From: Lamellibrachia columna
Taxonomy: Eukaryota; Annelida; Polychaeta; Sabellida; Siboglinidae
Length of the DNA: 64,000 nt
Assembly (NCBI GenBank): GCA_963662155.1
Contig: OY759261.1
Location: forward strand, 5,442,227-5,506,226
Direction of reading: 5' to 3'
Position 1 is the first letter of the stretch; every line of letters begins with the position of its first letter. Position numbers and translations under genes: made by a program. This document shows positions 1 through 12,100 of the stretch, in pieces. Below the pieces are notes generated by a model. That model saw only the letters and a list, made by a program, of their open reading frames with translations. It was not told the DNA's origin and made no database searches.

Positions 1-447
1 ATGAGTCTGACACACTGGGTCATACCACTGCTGCACTAGGAGACTCGCAGTTGTCTAACACACTGGGTCATACCACTGCTGCACTAGGAGACTCACAGTT
101 GTCTAACACACTGGGTCATACCACTGCTGCACTAGGAGACTCAGTTGTCTAACACATTAAGTCGTACCACTGCTGCACTAGGGGACTCACATTTGTCTAG
201 CACACTGGGTCATACCACTGCTGCACTAGGGAACTCACAGTTATCTAACACACTGGGTCATACCACTGCTGCACTAGGAGACTCACAGTTGTCTAACACA
301 CTGGGTCATACCACTGCTGCACTAGGGGACTCACATTTGTCTAGCACACTGGGTCATACCACTGCTGCACTAGGGAACTCACAGTTATCTAACACACTGG
401 ATCATACCACTGCTGCACAAGGGAACTCACAGTTGTCTATTCACTGA
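1..447. repeat. Minisatellite, 48-bp unit, about 9 copies, cut by the window edge
   Basis: Near-identical 48-bp units, each containing ACTGGGTCATACCACTGCTG, run from the first base to about 447. Because 48 is a multiple of 3, one plus-strand frame stays open for 100 codons. That frame is a by-product of the repeat and is not a gene. The array lies inside an intron of the minus-strand phosphatase gene. Confidence 0.95.
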
Positions 448-530
448 TCAATTGTCTTCAGCAGCTGTTACGAGGCCAATCAAAAACCTAGTAGATACAA
501 CACAGACAGATAAATAAACAAAGCGTGACA

Positions 531-1516
531 CCTTCCTCCCACACATACAAACCTTCCTACCACACAAACAAACCTTCCTCCCACACATACAAACCTTCCT
601 CCCACACATACAAACCTTCTTCCCACACATACAAACCATCATTCCACAAATACAAACCTTCCTCCCACACATACAAACCTTCCTCCCACACATACAAACC
701 TTCCTCCCACACATACAAACCTTCCTCCCACACATACAAACCTTCCTCCCACACATACAAACCTTCCTCCCACACATTAAAATCTTCCTCCCACACACAC
801 AAACCTTCCTCCCACACATACAAACCTTCCTTCCACACATACAAACCTTCCTCCCACACATACAAACATTCCTTCCACACATACAAACCTTCTTCCCACC
901 CATACAAACCTTCCTTCCACACATACAAACCTTCCTCCCACACATACAAACCTTCTTCCCACACACACAAACCTTCCTTCCACACACACAATCATTCCTT
1001 CCACACATACAAACCTTCTTCCCACACATACAAACCTTCCTCCCACACATACAAACCTTCCTCCCACACATACAAACCTTCCTCCCACACACACAAACCT
1101 TCCTTCCACACATACAAACTTTCCTCCCACACGTACAAACCTTCCTCCCACACACACAAACCTTCCTTCCACACACACAAACCTTCCTCCCACACATACA
1201 AACCTTCCTCCCACACATACAAACCTTCCTCCCACACACACAAACCTTCCTCCCACACACACAAACCTTCCTCCCACACATACAAACCTTCCTTCCACAC
1301 ACACACACCTTCCTCCCACACATACAAACCTTCCTCCCACACACACAAACCTTCCTTCCACACACACAAACCTTCCTCCCACACACACAAACCTTCCTTC
1401 CACACACAAACCTTCCTCCCACACACACAAACCTTCCTTCCACACACACAAACCTTCCTTCCACACACACAAACCTTCCTCCCACACATACAAACCTTCC
1501 TCCCACACATACAAAC
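531..1516. repeat. Minisatellite, 21-bp unit, about 47 copies
   Basis: The unit is CTTCCTCCCACACATACAAA plus C, with variants (TTCCTTCC, CACACACA). The 21-bp period keeps several frames open on both strands for up to about 350 codons, giving artificial Ser-His-Thr-Lys-Pro or Cys-Gly-Arg-Lys-Val repeats. One strand is pure C/A/T, so the array is strongly strand-asymmetric. It directly abuts the 3' end of a SINE at about 1550. Confidence 0.95.
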
Positions 1517-1549
1517 TTGGTTCTACTTGCATAAAACTTTTGTAACGAA

Positions 1550-1835
1550 TAGGTAAAGATACGTTCTTATATAGCGCGGTATCCAGTCCTTGGGCTTCAA
1601 AGCGTTTTAAAACGCCATCTCGGCTTCTCTGGGAAGAATTCAGCCATGCTGCAATTACTGCATCAAGACTATTCATTTACATATATCCACCTCTGTCTAT
1701 AGCCAGGTACTGAAGCAGTGTGGAGCGAACATATTTGCCCAAAATGCCATTGATACTGCAGCATGAGGATTTGAACTGTGGGTTTCTCAAATGAGACTGA
1801 GATGTTCTAACCATCACTATGTCACAGCGCCCCAT
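1550..1835 (-). mobile_element. tRNA-derived SINE, copy A
   Basis: On the minus strand the sequence begins with a tRNA-like head. An A-box-like stretch lies at 1811-1824 (TGACATAGTGATGG). A good B-box (AGTTCAAATCC) lies near 1768-1779. A body of about 200 bp follows, ending near 1556. The body segments ATTCAGCCATGCTGCAATTA and GTTCTTATATAGC (plus strand) recur in the SINE copy at 26870-28035, and the first recurs at 48330-48375. That recurrence marks it as an interspersed family. It would be transcribed by RNA polymerase III and moved by a partner LINE; the partner is not identified here. Confidence 0.75.
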
Positions 1836-3003
1836 GTAAGTACTGACATGTTCTAACCATCACTATGGCACAGCGCCCCATGCAAGTACTGACATGTTCT
1901 AACCACCACTATGGCACAGCGCCCCATGCAAGTACTGACATGTTCTAACCATCACTACGTCACAGCACCCCACACAAGTACTGAGATGTTCTAACCATCA
2001 CTACATCACAGCACCCCACATAAGTACTGACATGTTCTAACCATCACTACATCACAGCACCCCACACAAGTACTGACATGTTCTAACCATCACTACATCA
2101 CAGCACCCCACATAAGTACTGACATGTTCTAACCATCACTACATCACAGCACCCCACACAAGTACTGACATGTTCTAACCATCACTACATCACAGCACCC
2201 CACACAAGTACTGACATGTTCTAACCATCACTACATCACAGCACCCTACACAAGTACTGACATGTTCTAACCATCACTACATCACAGCACCCCACACAAG
2301 TACTGACATGTTCTAACCATCACTACATCACAGCACCCCACACAAGTACTGACATGTTCTAACCATCACTACATCACAGCACCCCACACAAGTACTGACA
2401 TGTTCTAACCATCACTACATCACAGCACCCCACATAAGTACTGACATGTTCTAACCATCACTACATCACAGCACCCCACACAAGTACTAACATGTTCTAA
2501 CCATCACTACATCACAGCACCCCACACAAGTACTGACATGTTCTAACCACCACTACATCACAGCACCCCACACAAGTACTGACATGTTCTAACCATCACT
2601 ACATCACAGCACCCCACACAAGTACTGACATGTTCTAACCATCACTACATCACAGCACCCCACATAAGTACTGACATGTTCTAACCATCACTACATCACA
2701 GCACCCCACACAAGTACTGACATGTTCTAACCATCACTACATCACAGCACCCCACACAAGTACTGACATGTTCTAACCATCACTAAATCACAGCACCCCA
2801 CACAAGTACTGACATGTTCTAACCATCACATCACAGCACCCCACACAAGTACTGACATGTTCTAACCACCACTACATCACAGCACCCCACACAAGTACTG
2901 ACATGTTCTAACCATCACTACATCACAGCACCCCACACAAGTACTGACATGTTCTAACCATCACATCACAGCACCCCACACAAGTACTGACATGTTCTAA
3001 CCA
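1788..3003. repeat. Minisatellite, 46-bp unit, about 26 copies, built from a SINE head
   Basis: Each unit contains ACATGTTCTAACCATCACTA followed by CATCACAGCACCCCACACAA. This is the tRNA-like 5' head of the adjoining SINE, including its A-box, joined to a short flank. The first unit overlaps the SINE head at 1788-1835. The array therefore appears to have grown outward from the SINE insertion. Unit length is steady at 46 bp, with two 4-bp-shorter copies near 2824 and 2960. Confidence 0.9.
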
Positions 3004-3474
3004 TCTTTGGCTTTTAACAACTGCTAATAACAGTAACATTAGGTTCAATACAGACACTGTAGCTAAGTAAGACACTGCTGTGTTAGACACACAGCCATAC
3101 GACAGTGTCCTAGTACCTGGGCACCTGATGTTTCACTTGGAGACCATGTGCTCTCACTAGTCTCTAGCATCAATTTCACGCATCTAGTGTGACAATGACA
3201 TTTATCGTCACAGGTGACAACAGTAAATTTGGTCAATGGTACTTTCAAGAATACCTCAGAGATGGTACTCCCAGTCATAGATCACTGGAACCTCTAAGAA
3301 TGTGACCTTTGTATGTCCAACAGCGATTAGTTCAATGAACTGGTCATTCAAGACTCCAATACCACTCACAAATGGACAGTTTATCACTGGTCAGACAACT
3401 GGGCAAGTGGTCAACAAGTACGACTCAACACCCCGGAAATGATAACAGTCTGTGTGATGATTAATAACTTGTGA
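3004..3474. other. Intronic sequence without recognised features
   Basis: Low-copy sequence between two arrays. I looked for PDZ-domain exons on the minus strand here and found none. A 71-codon minus frame (3063-3278) has no recognisable motif. Confidence 0.5.
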
Positions 3475-4250
3475 ATCACTAAACTGGTGGGGAAGAAAGT
3501 GGAGAATGGCAATGGGGAACCATAAGGTAAGGTTGGGATCACTAAACTGGTGGGGAAGAAAGTGGAGAATGGCAATGGGGAACCATAAGGTAAGGTTGGG
3601 GATCACTAAACTGGTGGGGAAGAAAGCGGAGAATGGCAATGGGGAACCGTAAGGTAAGGTTGGGGATCACTAAACTGGTGGGGAAGAAAGTGGAGAATGG
3701 CAATGGGGAACTGTAAGGTAAGGTTGGGGATCACTAAACTGGTGGGGAAGAAAGTGGAAAATGGCAATGGGTAACCGTAAGGTAAGGTTGGGGATCACTA
3801 AACTGGTGGGGAAGAAAGCGGAGAATGGCAATGGGGAACCGTAAGGTAAGGTTGGGGATCACTAAACTGGTGGGGAAGAAAGTGGAGAATGGCAATGGGG
3901 AACCGTAAGGTAAGGTTGGGGATCACTAAACTGGTGGGGAAGAAAGTGGAAAATGGCAATGGGTAACCATAAGGTAAGGTTGGGGATCACTAAACTGGTG
4001 GGGAAGAAAGTGGAGAATGGCAATGGGGAACCGTAACGTCAGGTTGGGGATCACTAAACTGGTGGGGAAGAAAGTGGAGAATGGCAATGGGGAACCGTAA
4101 CGTCAGGTTGGGGATCACTAAACTGGTGGGGAAGAAAGTGGAGAATGGCAATGGGGAACCGTAACGTCAGGTTGGGGATCACTAAACTGGTGGGGAAGAA
4201 AGTGGAGAATGGCAATGGGGAACCGTAACGTCAGGTTGGGATCACTAAAT
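3475..4250. repeat. Minisatellite, 63-64-bp unit, about 12 copies
   Basis: Units share GATCACTAAACTGGTGGGGA followed by AGAAAGTGGAGAATGGCAAT. Copies fall into sub-variants: GTAAGGTAAGG in the left part and GTAACGTCAGG in the last four copies. The blocks indicate stepwise local duplication. Confidence 0.93.
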
Positions 4251-4429
4251 TAGTGCAGAAGAAAACTGACTAACAATATGTTTCAAACATCTATAGTTTA
4301 TTTTTACAGCATAGAAAGTATGGATACACGTGAATCCAGCATAGGGTGCCAACCAACAGTAGAGTCGGGCGGCCTGACTTCGTCACCACATGCATGTCAC
4401 GTATCTGTATTACGAGCGTTCAATACCGC

Positions 4430-4545
4430 TTTTGGTATTGCACCCCAGTACTGCACAGCACGTATTGCACCTCAGTACCTCATGACACGTATTGCACCTC
4501 AGTACCGCATGGCACGTATTGCATCCCAGCTTCACAAGGCACGTA
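4430..4545. repeat. Short degenerate tandem repeat, about 27 bp, 4 copies
   Basis: Four imperfect copies around GCACGTATTGCACC and CAGTACTGCA, directly before the 23-bp array. Confidence 0.6.
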
Positions 4546-4568
4546 TTGAATGCGTGTGTAAGAAACAA

Positions 4569-4822
4569 GTGTAAGTTGCGTGGTTACCGTAGTGTAAGTT
4601 GCATGGTTACCGTAGTGTAAGTCGCGTGGTTACCGTAGTGTAAGTTGCGTGGTTACCGTAGTGTAAGTTGCATGGTTACCGTAGTGTAAGTTGCATGGTT
4701 ACCGTAGTGTAAGTTGCGTGGTTACCGTAGTGTAAGTTGCGTGGTTACCATAGTGTAAGTTGCGTGGTTACCGTAGTGTAAGTTGCGTGGTTACCGTAGT
4801 GTAAGTTGCGTGGTTACCGTTG
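4569..4822. repeat. Minisatellite, 23-bp unit, about 11 copies
   Basis: The unit is GTGTAAGTTGCGTGGTTACC plus GTA, varying only at GCGTGG/GCATGG and one CCATAG. Confidence 0.92.
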
Positions 4823-5805
4823 TACTCTCTTTTTACAAAAAAGAATGATATATTAAAGAACAATATGTTTTGTTCCTACTGTCATATTTTATTTCCTGCA
4901 AACAAAATGATATTGTATGTAATGAACCACTGTATCAGTCGAGGTTTCATTACTAGAATGATTCTGTTGCTAAGGTTACGTCCTCGCAGTCAGCACACGA
5001 ACTTGAGCTCATTCACTACTGGTGATTACCTACACACAAATACATGGGCACCTGCCACCCTGCAATGAACACGTCGCCGCGTGACAGCCACACAGGGAGA
5101 CTGAGGAAGTCACCACTACCTTTAATGACGGAGACACTCTTTCTGTAAGCAGGTTTTTATTAACACCATCACAATGTCGCAATCACCTGGAAATGTCACG
5201 CCAAGCACAACATCACACTGTCGCAATCACCTGGAAATGTTACGCCAAGCACAACACTGAATGTCTAGTTGCTTTATGGGAACTATGGGGTTTCCAAGTA
5301 AGTCTATCTTCCTAAATATAAGTGAGAGGTATAGCGAGAATGGATTACTTAGTACCTATAAGAATTATACTATGAGTAAGGCAGACAGATGTGATAAGGA
5401 CTATCTGCCCTGATCATGTTACAGATTGCCTTTGTTGTTTGTTCTATGTAAACAAATACTCACCCATCTTTTAGTTTTTCTGCATTAAACTGTTTTGTAT
5501 GCATAAAAAACTACCCTACAATTTCATTGTAAGCATAAGATAAGTGTTACAAAGTGACAATGATATAACTAACAAAGCTGTTTTACATTTTCTACTGAAT
5601 AATAAACCATTATGTAAAAGACTGTGTGCATCGGGATACTGCATGCATACACTGAAAGGCTCCATGGAATGACACCCTCTACCACGTAGTTAGCCAAGTC
5701 AGTCAAGTAACATTGGTGGCGCTGAGTGGCACTATCTATCGTGACCAAACAGGGAATGCCAAGTTGTTAGCCAAGTCAGTCTAGTAACATTGGTGGTGCT
5801 ATCTA
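4823..5805. other. Intronic sequence with two short duplications
   Basis: Mostly AT-rich low-copy DNA. About 45 bp containing TCGCAATCACCTGGAAATGT is present twice (about 5170-5260). About 50 bp containing TTAGCCAAGTCAGT and AACATTGGTGG is present twice (about 5689-5808), directly before the 15-bp array. No exon of the host gene was recognised. Confidence 0.5.
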
Positions 5806-6853
5806 TCCCTGGTTAAAACATCCCTGGCTAAAGCATCCTTGGCTAAAACATCCCTGGCTAAAGCATCCCTGGTTAAAACATTCCTGGTTAAAACATCCTT
5901 GGCTAAAACATCAGTGGTTAAAACATCCCTGGCTAAAGCATCCTTGGCTAAAACATCCCTGGTTAAAACATCCCTGGCTAAAACATCCCTGGTTAAAACA
6001 TCCCTGGCTAAATCATCCCTGGCTAAAACATCCCTGGTTAAATCATCCCTGGCTAAAACATCCCTGGCTAAAGCACCCCTGGTTAAAACATCCCTGGCTA
6101 AAACATTCCTGGTTAAAACATCCCTGGCTAAAGCATCCCTGGCTAAAACATCCCTGGCTAAAACATCCCTGGTTAAAACATCTCTGGCTAAAACATCCCT
6201 GGCTAAAACATCCCTGGCTAAAACATCCCTGGTTAAAACATCCCTGGCTAAAGCATCCTTGGCTAAAAACATCCCTGGTTTAAACAACCATGGCTAAAAC
6301 ATCCCTGTTTAAAACATCCCTGGTTAAAACATCCACTTGCAAAAACATCCATGGCTAAAACATCCCTGGTTAATACATCCCTGGTTAAAACATCCCTGGC
6401 TAAAACATCCCTGACTAAAACATCCCTGGCTAAAACATCCCTGGCTAAAACATCCCTGGTTAAAACATCCCTGGTTAAAACATCCCTGGTTAAAACATCC
6501 CTGGCTAAAACATCACTGGCTAAAACATCTCTGGCTAAAACATCCCTGGTTAAAACATCCCTGGTTAAAACATCCCTGGCTAAAACATCCCTGGTTAAAA
6601 CATCCCTGGTTAAAACATCCCTGGCTAAAACATCCCTGGCTAAAACATCCCTGGCTAAAACATCACTGGCTAAAACATCCCTGGTTAAAACATCCATGGT
6701 TAAAACATCCCTGGCTAAAACATCCCTGGCTAAAACATCACTGGTTAAAACATCCCTGGTTAAAACATCCCTGGTTAAAACATCCCTGGTTAAAACATCT
6801 CTGGCTAAAACATCCCTGGCTAAATAATCCCTGGTTAAAACATCCCTGGCTAT
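5806..6853. repeat. Minisatellite, 15-bp unit, about 70 copies
   Basis: The unit is TCCCTGGCTAAAACA with a frequent GGTTAAAACA variant. The 15-bp period leaves frames open on both strands, giving artificial Ser-Leu-Ala-Lys-Thr and Ala-Arg-Asp-Val-Leu repeats of about 150 codons. A one-base disturbance near 6265-6345 breaks the register. Confidence 0.95.
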
Positions 6854-6855
6854 GA

Positions 6856-7292
6856 CATCAACATGCAGTAAGGGTGGGTGTTACCCATGTGTACAACGCC
6901 ACGGGGCTACGCTGACTCAAGTCATTACACATCAACCAGGAACAAAGTATAGAAAATTAAGTGAAGTAAACAAGTCACTGAAATCACATCACAGCTTCGG
7001 GCAGGATATTAAATAAAAAAAAACCCAGCTAAAGTGATTTTAAATTAAACTAAAGCTACTGCATTGTTGTAGATAAATTGCTTGAGACTTTGTAATCTAC
7101 TTTAAGACATCTATCTATAGTGTCATTAGTGTACTAATGAATATTTCATTCACCACAATAGCTATTTGTTCACAGTAAAACGCCTTATAAAAACATGTCT
7201 TAAATTACATAATTAGCTTTACTCCTATGCAATAACATCATTTAATGTTAATGAGAATTCATTGTAATTTTTTTCTGTAACATATTTCATCC
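6856..7292. other. AT-rich intronic sequence
   Basis: No repeat or reliable exon seen. A short minus-strand stretch near 6885-6930 has AG/GT borders but no family similarity and is not called. Confidence 0.5.
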
Positions 7293-8457
7293 AAAGATGT
7301 AATTATATCTGGTGGGATGGTGTGCTGGTACCAACAAAGATGTAATTATATCTGGTGGGATGGTCTGCTGGTACCAACAAAGATGTAATTATATCTGGTG
7401 GGATGGTGTGCTGGTACCAACAAAGATGTAATTATATCTGGTGGGATGGTCTGCTGGTACCAACAAAGATGTAATTATATCTGGTGGGATGGTCTGCTGG
7501 TACCAACAAAGATGTAATTATATCTGGTGGGATGGTCTGCTGGTACCAACAAAGATGTAATTATATCTGGTGGGATGGTCTGCTGGTACCAACAAAGATG
7601 TAATTATATCTGGTGGGATGGTCTGCTGGTACCAACAAAGATGTAATTATATCTGGTGGGATGGTCTGCTGGTACCAACAAAGATGTAATTATATCTGGT
7701 GGGATGGTCTGCTGGTACCAACAAAGATGTAATTATATCTGGTGGGATGGTCTGCTGGTACCAACAAAGATGTAATTATATCTGGTGGGATGGTCTGCTG
7801 GTACCAACAAAGATGTAATTATATCTGGTGGGATGGTCTGCTGGTACCAACAAAGATGTAATTATATCTGGTGGGATGGTCTGCTGGTACCAACAAAGAT
7901 GTAATTATATCTGGTGGGATGGTCTGCTGGTACCAACAAAGATGTAATTATATCTGGTGGGATGGTCTGCTGGTACCAACAAAGATGTAATTATATCTGG
8001 TGGGATGGTCTGCTGGTACCAACAAAGATGTTATTATATCTGGTGGGATGGTCTGCTGGTACCAACAAAGATGTAATTATATCTGGTGGGATGGTCTGCT
8101 GGTACCAACAAAGATGTAATTATATCTGGTGGGATGGTCTGCTGGTACCAACAAAGATGTAATTATATCTGGTGGGATGGTCTGCTGGTACCAACAAAGA
8201 TGTTATTATATCTGGTGGGATGGTCTGCTGGTACCAACAAAGATGTAATTATATCTGGTGGGATGGTCTGCTGGTACCAACAAAGATGTAATTATATCTG
8301 GTGGTATGGTCTGCTGGTACCAACAAAGATGTAATTATATCTGGTGGGATGGTCTGCTGGTACCAACAAAGATGTAATTATATCTGGTGGGATGGTCTGC
8401 TGGTACCAACAAAGATGTAATTATATCTGGTGGGATGGTCTGCTGGTACCAACAAAG
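7293..8457. repeat. Minisatellite, 43-bp unit, 27 copies, highly homogeneous
   Basis: Units contain GATGTAATTATATCTGGTGG followed by GATGGTCTGCTGGTACCAAC. Copies are nearly identical. Variants are GGTGTGCTGG in two early copies and GATGTTATTA in a few others. High identity implies recent expansion or active homogenisation. Confidence 0.95.
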
Positions 8458-8935
8458 GTGGCTTCAGCCAAGTATTACAGAAGTCTGAAGACTTTCCTGC
8501 ATAGAAAGCCCTGCAATGTGCTGTACAAGGTGCTATCTAACATAGAGCCCGGGAAAGGCACCACTGCACCACTGCACCACTGCACAAACCTATGAAGTGT
8601 GCTGCAGACTGTGGAGTGACCTCAGAGAAGGAGGACCAGGTACATTCAGGTTGTTCCTTGATACTACCTCGTTGAGGTCACTTCACAGCATGTGTAACAG
8701 GGTTGTGCTAGTGGACTCTGGCTGAGGATAAGACACAGAGGTCAAAGGTGAAGAAGGCTGATTGCAGCTGTAGGGTGTATCTTACTACAGCCACAGAATA
8801 CATTGTACAGTAGAAGACAGATGGACAGATTAGATAACCAGGCCAAGAAACTTAGCTCTAACTGGAGACAACTGTATATGTTGTATTACATCAAACCTTC
8901 CAAAAAGAATCGAAGCACAAAATGGCGCCACCTAC
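8458..8935. other. Intron downstream of exon 14
   Basis: Low-copy DNA with one small GCACCACT triplication near 8560. No exon was recognised on the minus strand, so the next coding exon (expected to lead into the PDZ domain) is not found in this window. Confidence 0.5.
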
Positions 8936-9128
8936 CAGTAACTCATTTCCGTAGGCAGGTAGTTCAAACGACTGTTCCGTGACACTGTCATCGTCCATAT
9001 AGCCAATCATCTTTGGGGGTAACACAGGGTGAAGGGTGGAAGGCGCGGAGGGGTCCTTCTTCTCCTTTATTGTGGCTATCGTCGTGGCAACAGCAGTTGG
9101 TGTCTTGCGCTCCAGGAAGCCTCCCTCG
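8936..9128 (-). CDS. PTPN3/PTPN4: PTPN3/4-like exon 14, linker between FERM and PDZ
   Basis: The acceptor is TTGTTTGTTGCAG and the donor CTG|GTAGGT. The exon is 193 nt: one base completes the Asp codon begun by exon 13, then 64 codons, ending in phase 0. The peptide is Lys/Thr-rich, then Pro-rich (HPVLPPK), then acidic ([12 protein letters not shown]). Vertebrate PTPN4 has a similar PALPPK stretch between FERM and PDZ, which supports the placement. The exact phase match with exon 13, 12.7 kb away, is the main evidence. Confidence 0.72.
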
Positions 9129-12100
9129 CTGCAACAAACAATATGTTTAGGGATCCCATTGCATGGGCAGACACTCAAGCTAGGATTCTGACACTGTGTC
9201 AGAAGTCTGCAATAACGAAACTGCAAGAACAGATTACAGTGACAAATGTGTGTCATTTCTAGGCCACTGAGTGGGCACACCACACACACCATACACTTCT
9301 AGGCCACTGAGTGGGCACACCATACACACCATACACTTCTAGGCCACTGAGTGGGCACACCATACACTTCTAGGCCACTGAGTGAACACACCATACACTT
9401 CTAGGCCACTGAGTAGGCACACTATACATACCATACACTTCTAGGCCACTGAGTGGGCACACCATACACACCACACACTTCTAGGCCACTGAGTGGGCAC
9501 ACCATACACTTCTAGGCCACTGAGTAGGCACACTATACATACCATACACTTCTAGGCCACTGAGTGGGCATGCCACACACACCATACACGTCTAGGCCAA
9601 TGATTGGGCACACCGTACACACCATACCCTTCTAGGCCTCTGAGTGGGCACACTACACATACCATACACTTCTAGGCCACTGAGTAGGCACACTATATAT
9701 ATCATACTTCTAGGCCACTGAGTGGGCACACCATACATACCATACACTTCTAGGCCACTGAGTGGGCACATCATACATATCATACACTTCTAGGCCACTA
9801 AGTGGGCATATCATACACTTCTAGGCCACTGAGTGGGCACACCATACACTTCTAGGCCACTGAGTGGGTACACCATACACTTCTAGGCCACTGAGTGGGC
9901 ATACCATACACAAGATTTAACAAGATTAAACAAGATTGCATCCAAAGCAAACAAGACCCAGACAGCAAGTGGACAAGGAAGTCCATTGATTGATTGATGT
10001 GTTACCTGCCCTTCCGAGATAGTTGTCAATTTAGTTTTTAAACATATTCACGCTGCTTGCACAATCAGTAGATAATAAGTTCCATATATTTATTGTTTAT
10101 TTATTATATCTAGTTTGTCTACTTCCTAAAATTGTAATTAATTATATCAAAGCCAACAATCATAACCAAAAGCAACGTCAATGATGTAGTCGTTACTGTG
10201 TACTATCAACATTTCAATAATTATATTGTCGCTTTACTAAAATATTCTGCATACATAATACTATGTAGTCAAGCCCATAACGAACAAATTAAAATTTTTC
10301 TAATTTGTATGTTTTAAATATATGTCACACAATCATAACAACTTGCATTTTGCAGTCCAAATTGAAATCATATTTTATCTGGGCAGTGAAACCATAATTA
10401 GAATTGTCTGGGGGTTTTTAATTATCATTGTGATTAACCAAATCCAACCCAGGTGTATTCCCTGTATCATCAAACCAGGTGTATTCCCTTTATTATCAAA
10501 CCAGGTGTATTCCCTGTATCATCAAACCAGGTGTATTTCCTGTATCATCAAACCAGGTGTATTCCCTTTATCATCAAACCAGGTGTATTCCCTGTATCAT
10601 CAAACCAGGTGTATTCCCTTTATTATCAAACCAGGTGTATTCCCTGTATCATCAAACCAGGTATATTCACTGTATCATCAAACCAGGTGTATTCGCTGTA
10701 TCATCAAACCAGGTGTATTCTCTGTATCATAAAATCAGGTGTATTCCCTGTTTCCTGCCCTCTCCTGCTTCCGTAAGTTACTTACCCTTAGACTCGCCCT
10801 TCTCCCACCTCCATATGCTACCCTTACATTCTTGCCTCTCCTGCCTGAGCTGCCTACATATCTTACTTACACTCAGACCCCGCCCCTCTCCTGTTTCCAT
10901 ATGTTACTTACCCTCAGACCCCCGCCCCTCTTCTGTCTCCATATGTTACTTACCCTCAGACCCCCGCCCCTCTCCTGTCTCCATATGTTACTTACCCTCA
11001 GACCCCCGCCCCTCTCCTGTCTCCATATGTTACTTACCCTCAGACCCCCGCCCCTCTCCTGTCTCCATATGTTACTTACCCTCAGACCCCCGCCCCTCTC
11101 CTGTCTCCATATGTTACTTACCCTCAGACCCCCGCCCCTCTCCTGTCTCCATATGTTACTTACCCTCAGACCCCCGCCCCTCTCCTGTCTCCATATGTTA
11201 CTTACCCTCAGACCCCCGCCCCTCTCCTGTCTCCATATGTTACTTACCCTCAGACCCCCGCCCCTCTCCTGTCTCCATATGTTACTTACCCTCAGACCCC
11301 CGCCCCTCTCCTGTCTCCATATGTTACTTACCCTCAGACCCCCGCCCCTCTCCTGTCTCCATATGTTACTTACCCTCAGACCCCCGCCCCTCTCCTGTCT
11401 CCATATGTTACTTACCCTCAGACCCCCGCCCCTCTCCTGTCTCCATATGTTACTTACCCTCAGACCCCCGCCCCTCTCCTGTCTCCATATGCTACTTACC
11501 CTCAGACCCCCGCCCCTCTCCTGTCTCCATATGCTACTTACCCTCACACCCCGCCCCTCTTCTGTCTCCATATGCTACTTACCCTCAGACCCCCGCCCCT
11601 CTTCTGTCTCCATATGCTACTTACCCTCAGACCCCCGCCCCCTCTTCTGTCTCCATATGCTACTTACCCTCAGAGCCCCGCCCCTCTTCTGTCTCCATAT
11701 GCTACTTACCCTCACACCCCGCCCCTCTCCTGTCTCCATATGCTACTTACCCTCAGACCCCCGCCCCTCTCCTGTCTCCATATGCTACTTACCCTCAGAC
11801 CCCCGCCCCTCTCCTGTCTCCATATGCTACTTACCCTCACACCCCGCCCCTCTTCTGTCTCCATATGCTACTTACCCTCAGACCCCCGCCCCTCTTCTGT
11901 CTCCATATGTTACTTACCCTCAGACCCCCGCCCCTCTCCTGTCTCCATATGTTACTTACCCTCAGACCCCCGCCCCTCTCCTGTCTCCATATGTTACTTA
12001 CCCTCAGACCCCCGCCCCTCTCCTGTCTCCATATGCTACTTACCCTCAGACCCCCGCCCCTCTCCTGTCTCCATATGCTACTTACCCTCACACCCCCGCC

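Noticed and set aside
448..1676. Cys/Gly/Lys- and Ser/His/Pro-repeat proteins on both strands
   Set aside because: Products of a 21-bp repeat open in several frames at once. The 299-codon minus frame also only reads through the SINE into the array.
3063..3278. 71-codon minus frame as a possible downstream exon of the phosphatase
   Set aside because: No PDZ or phosphatase motif and no convincing splice borders.
5799..6827. (SLAKT)n and (ARDVL)n proteins, which could suggest a repeat-rich coat or secreted protein
   Set aside because: Both strands are equally open and the register breaks near 6265-6345. There is no signal peptide or unique flanking sequence.
6885..6930. Possible small minus-strand exon with AG and GT borders
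   Set aside because: No similarity to the linker or PDZ region, and the phase does not follow clearly from exon 14.
7293..8457. A CRISPR-like pattern of regular identical units
   Set aside because: Units are directly adjacent with no variable spacers. This is an ordinary minisatellite in eukaryotic DNA.
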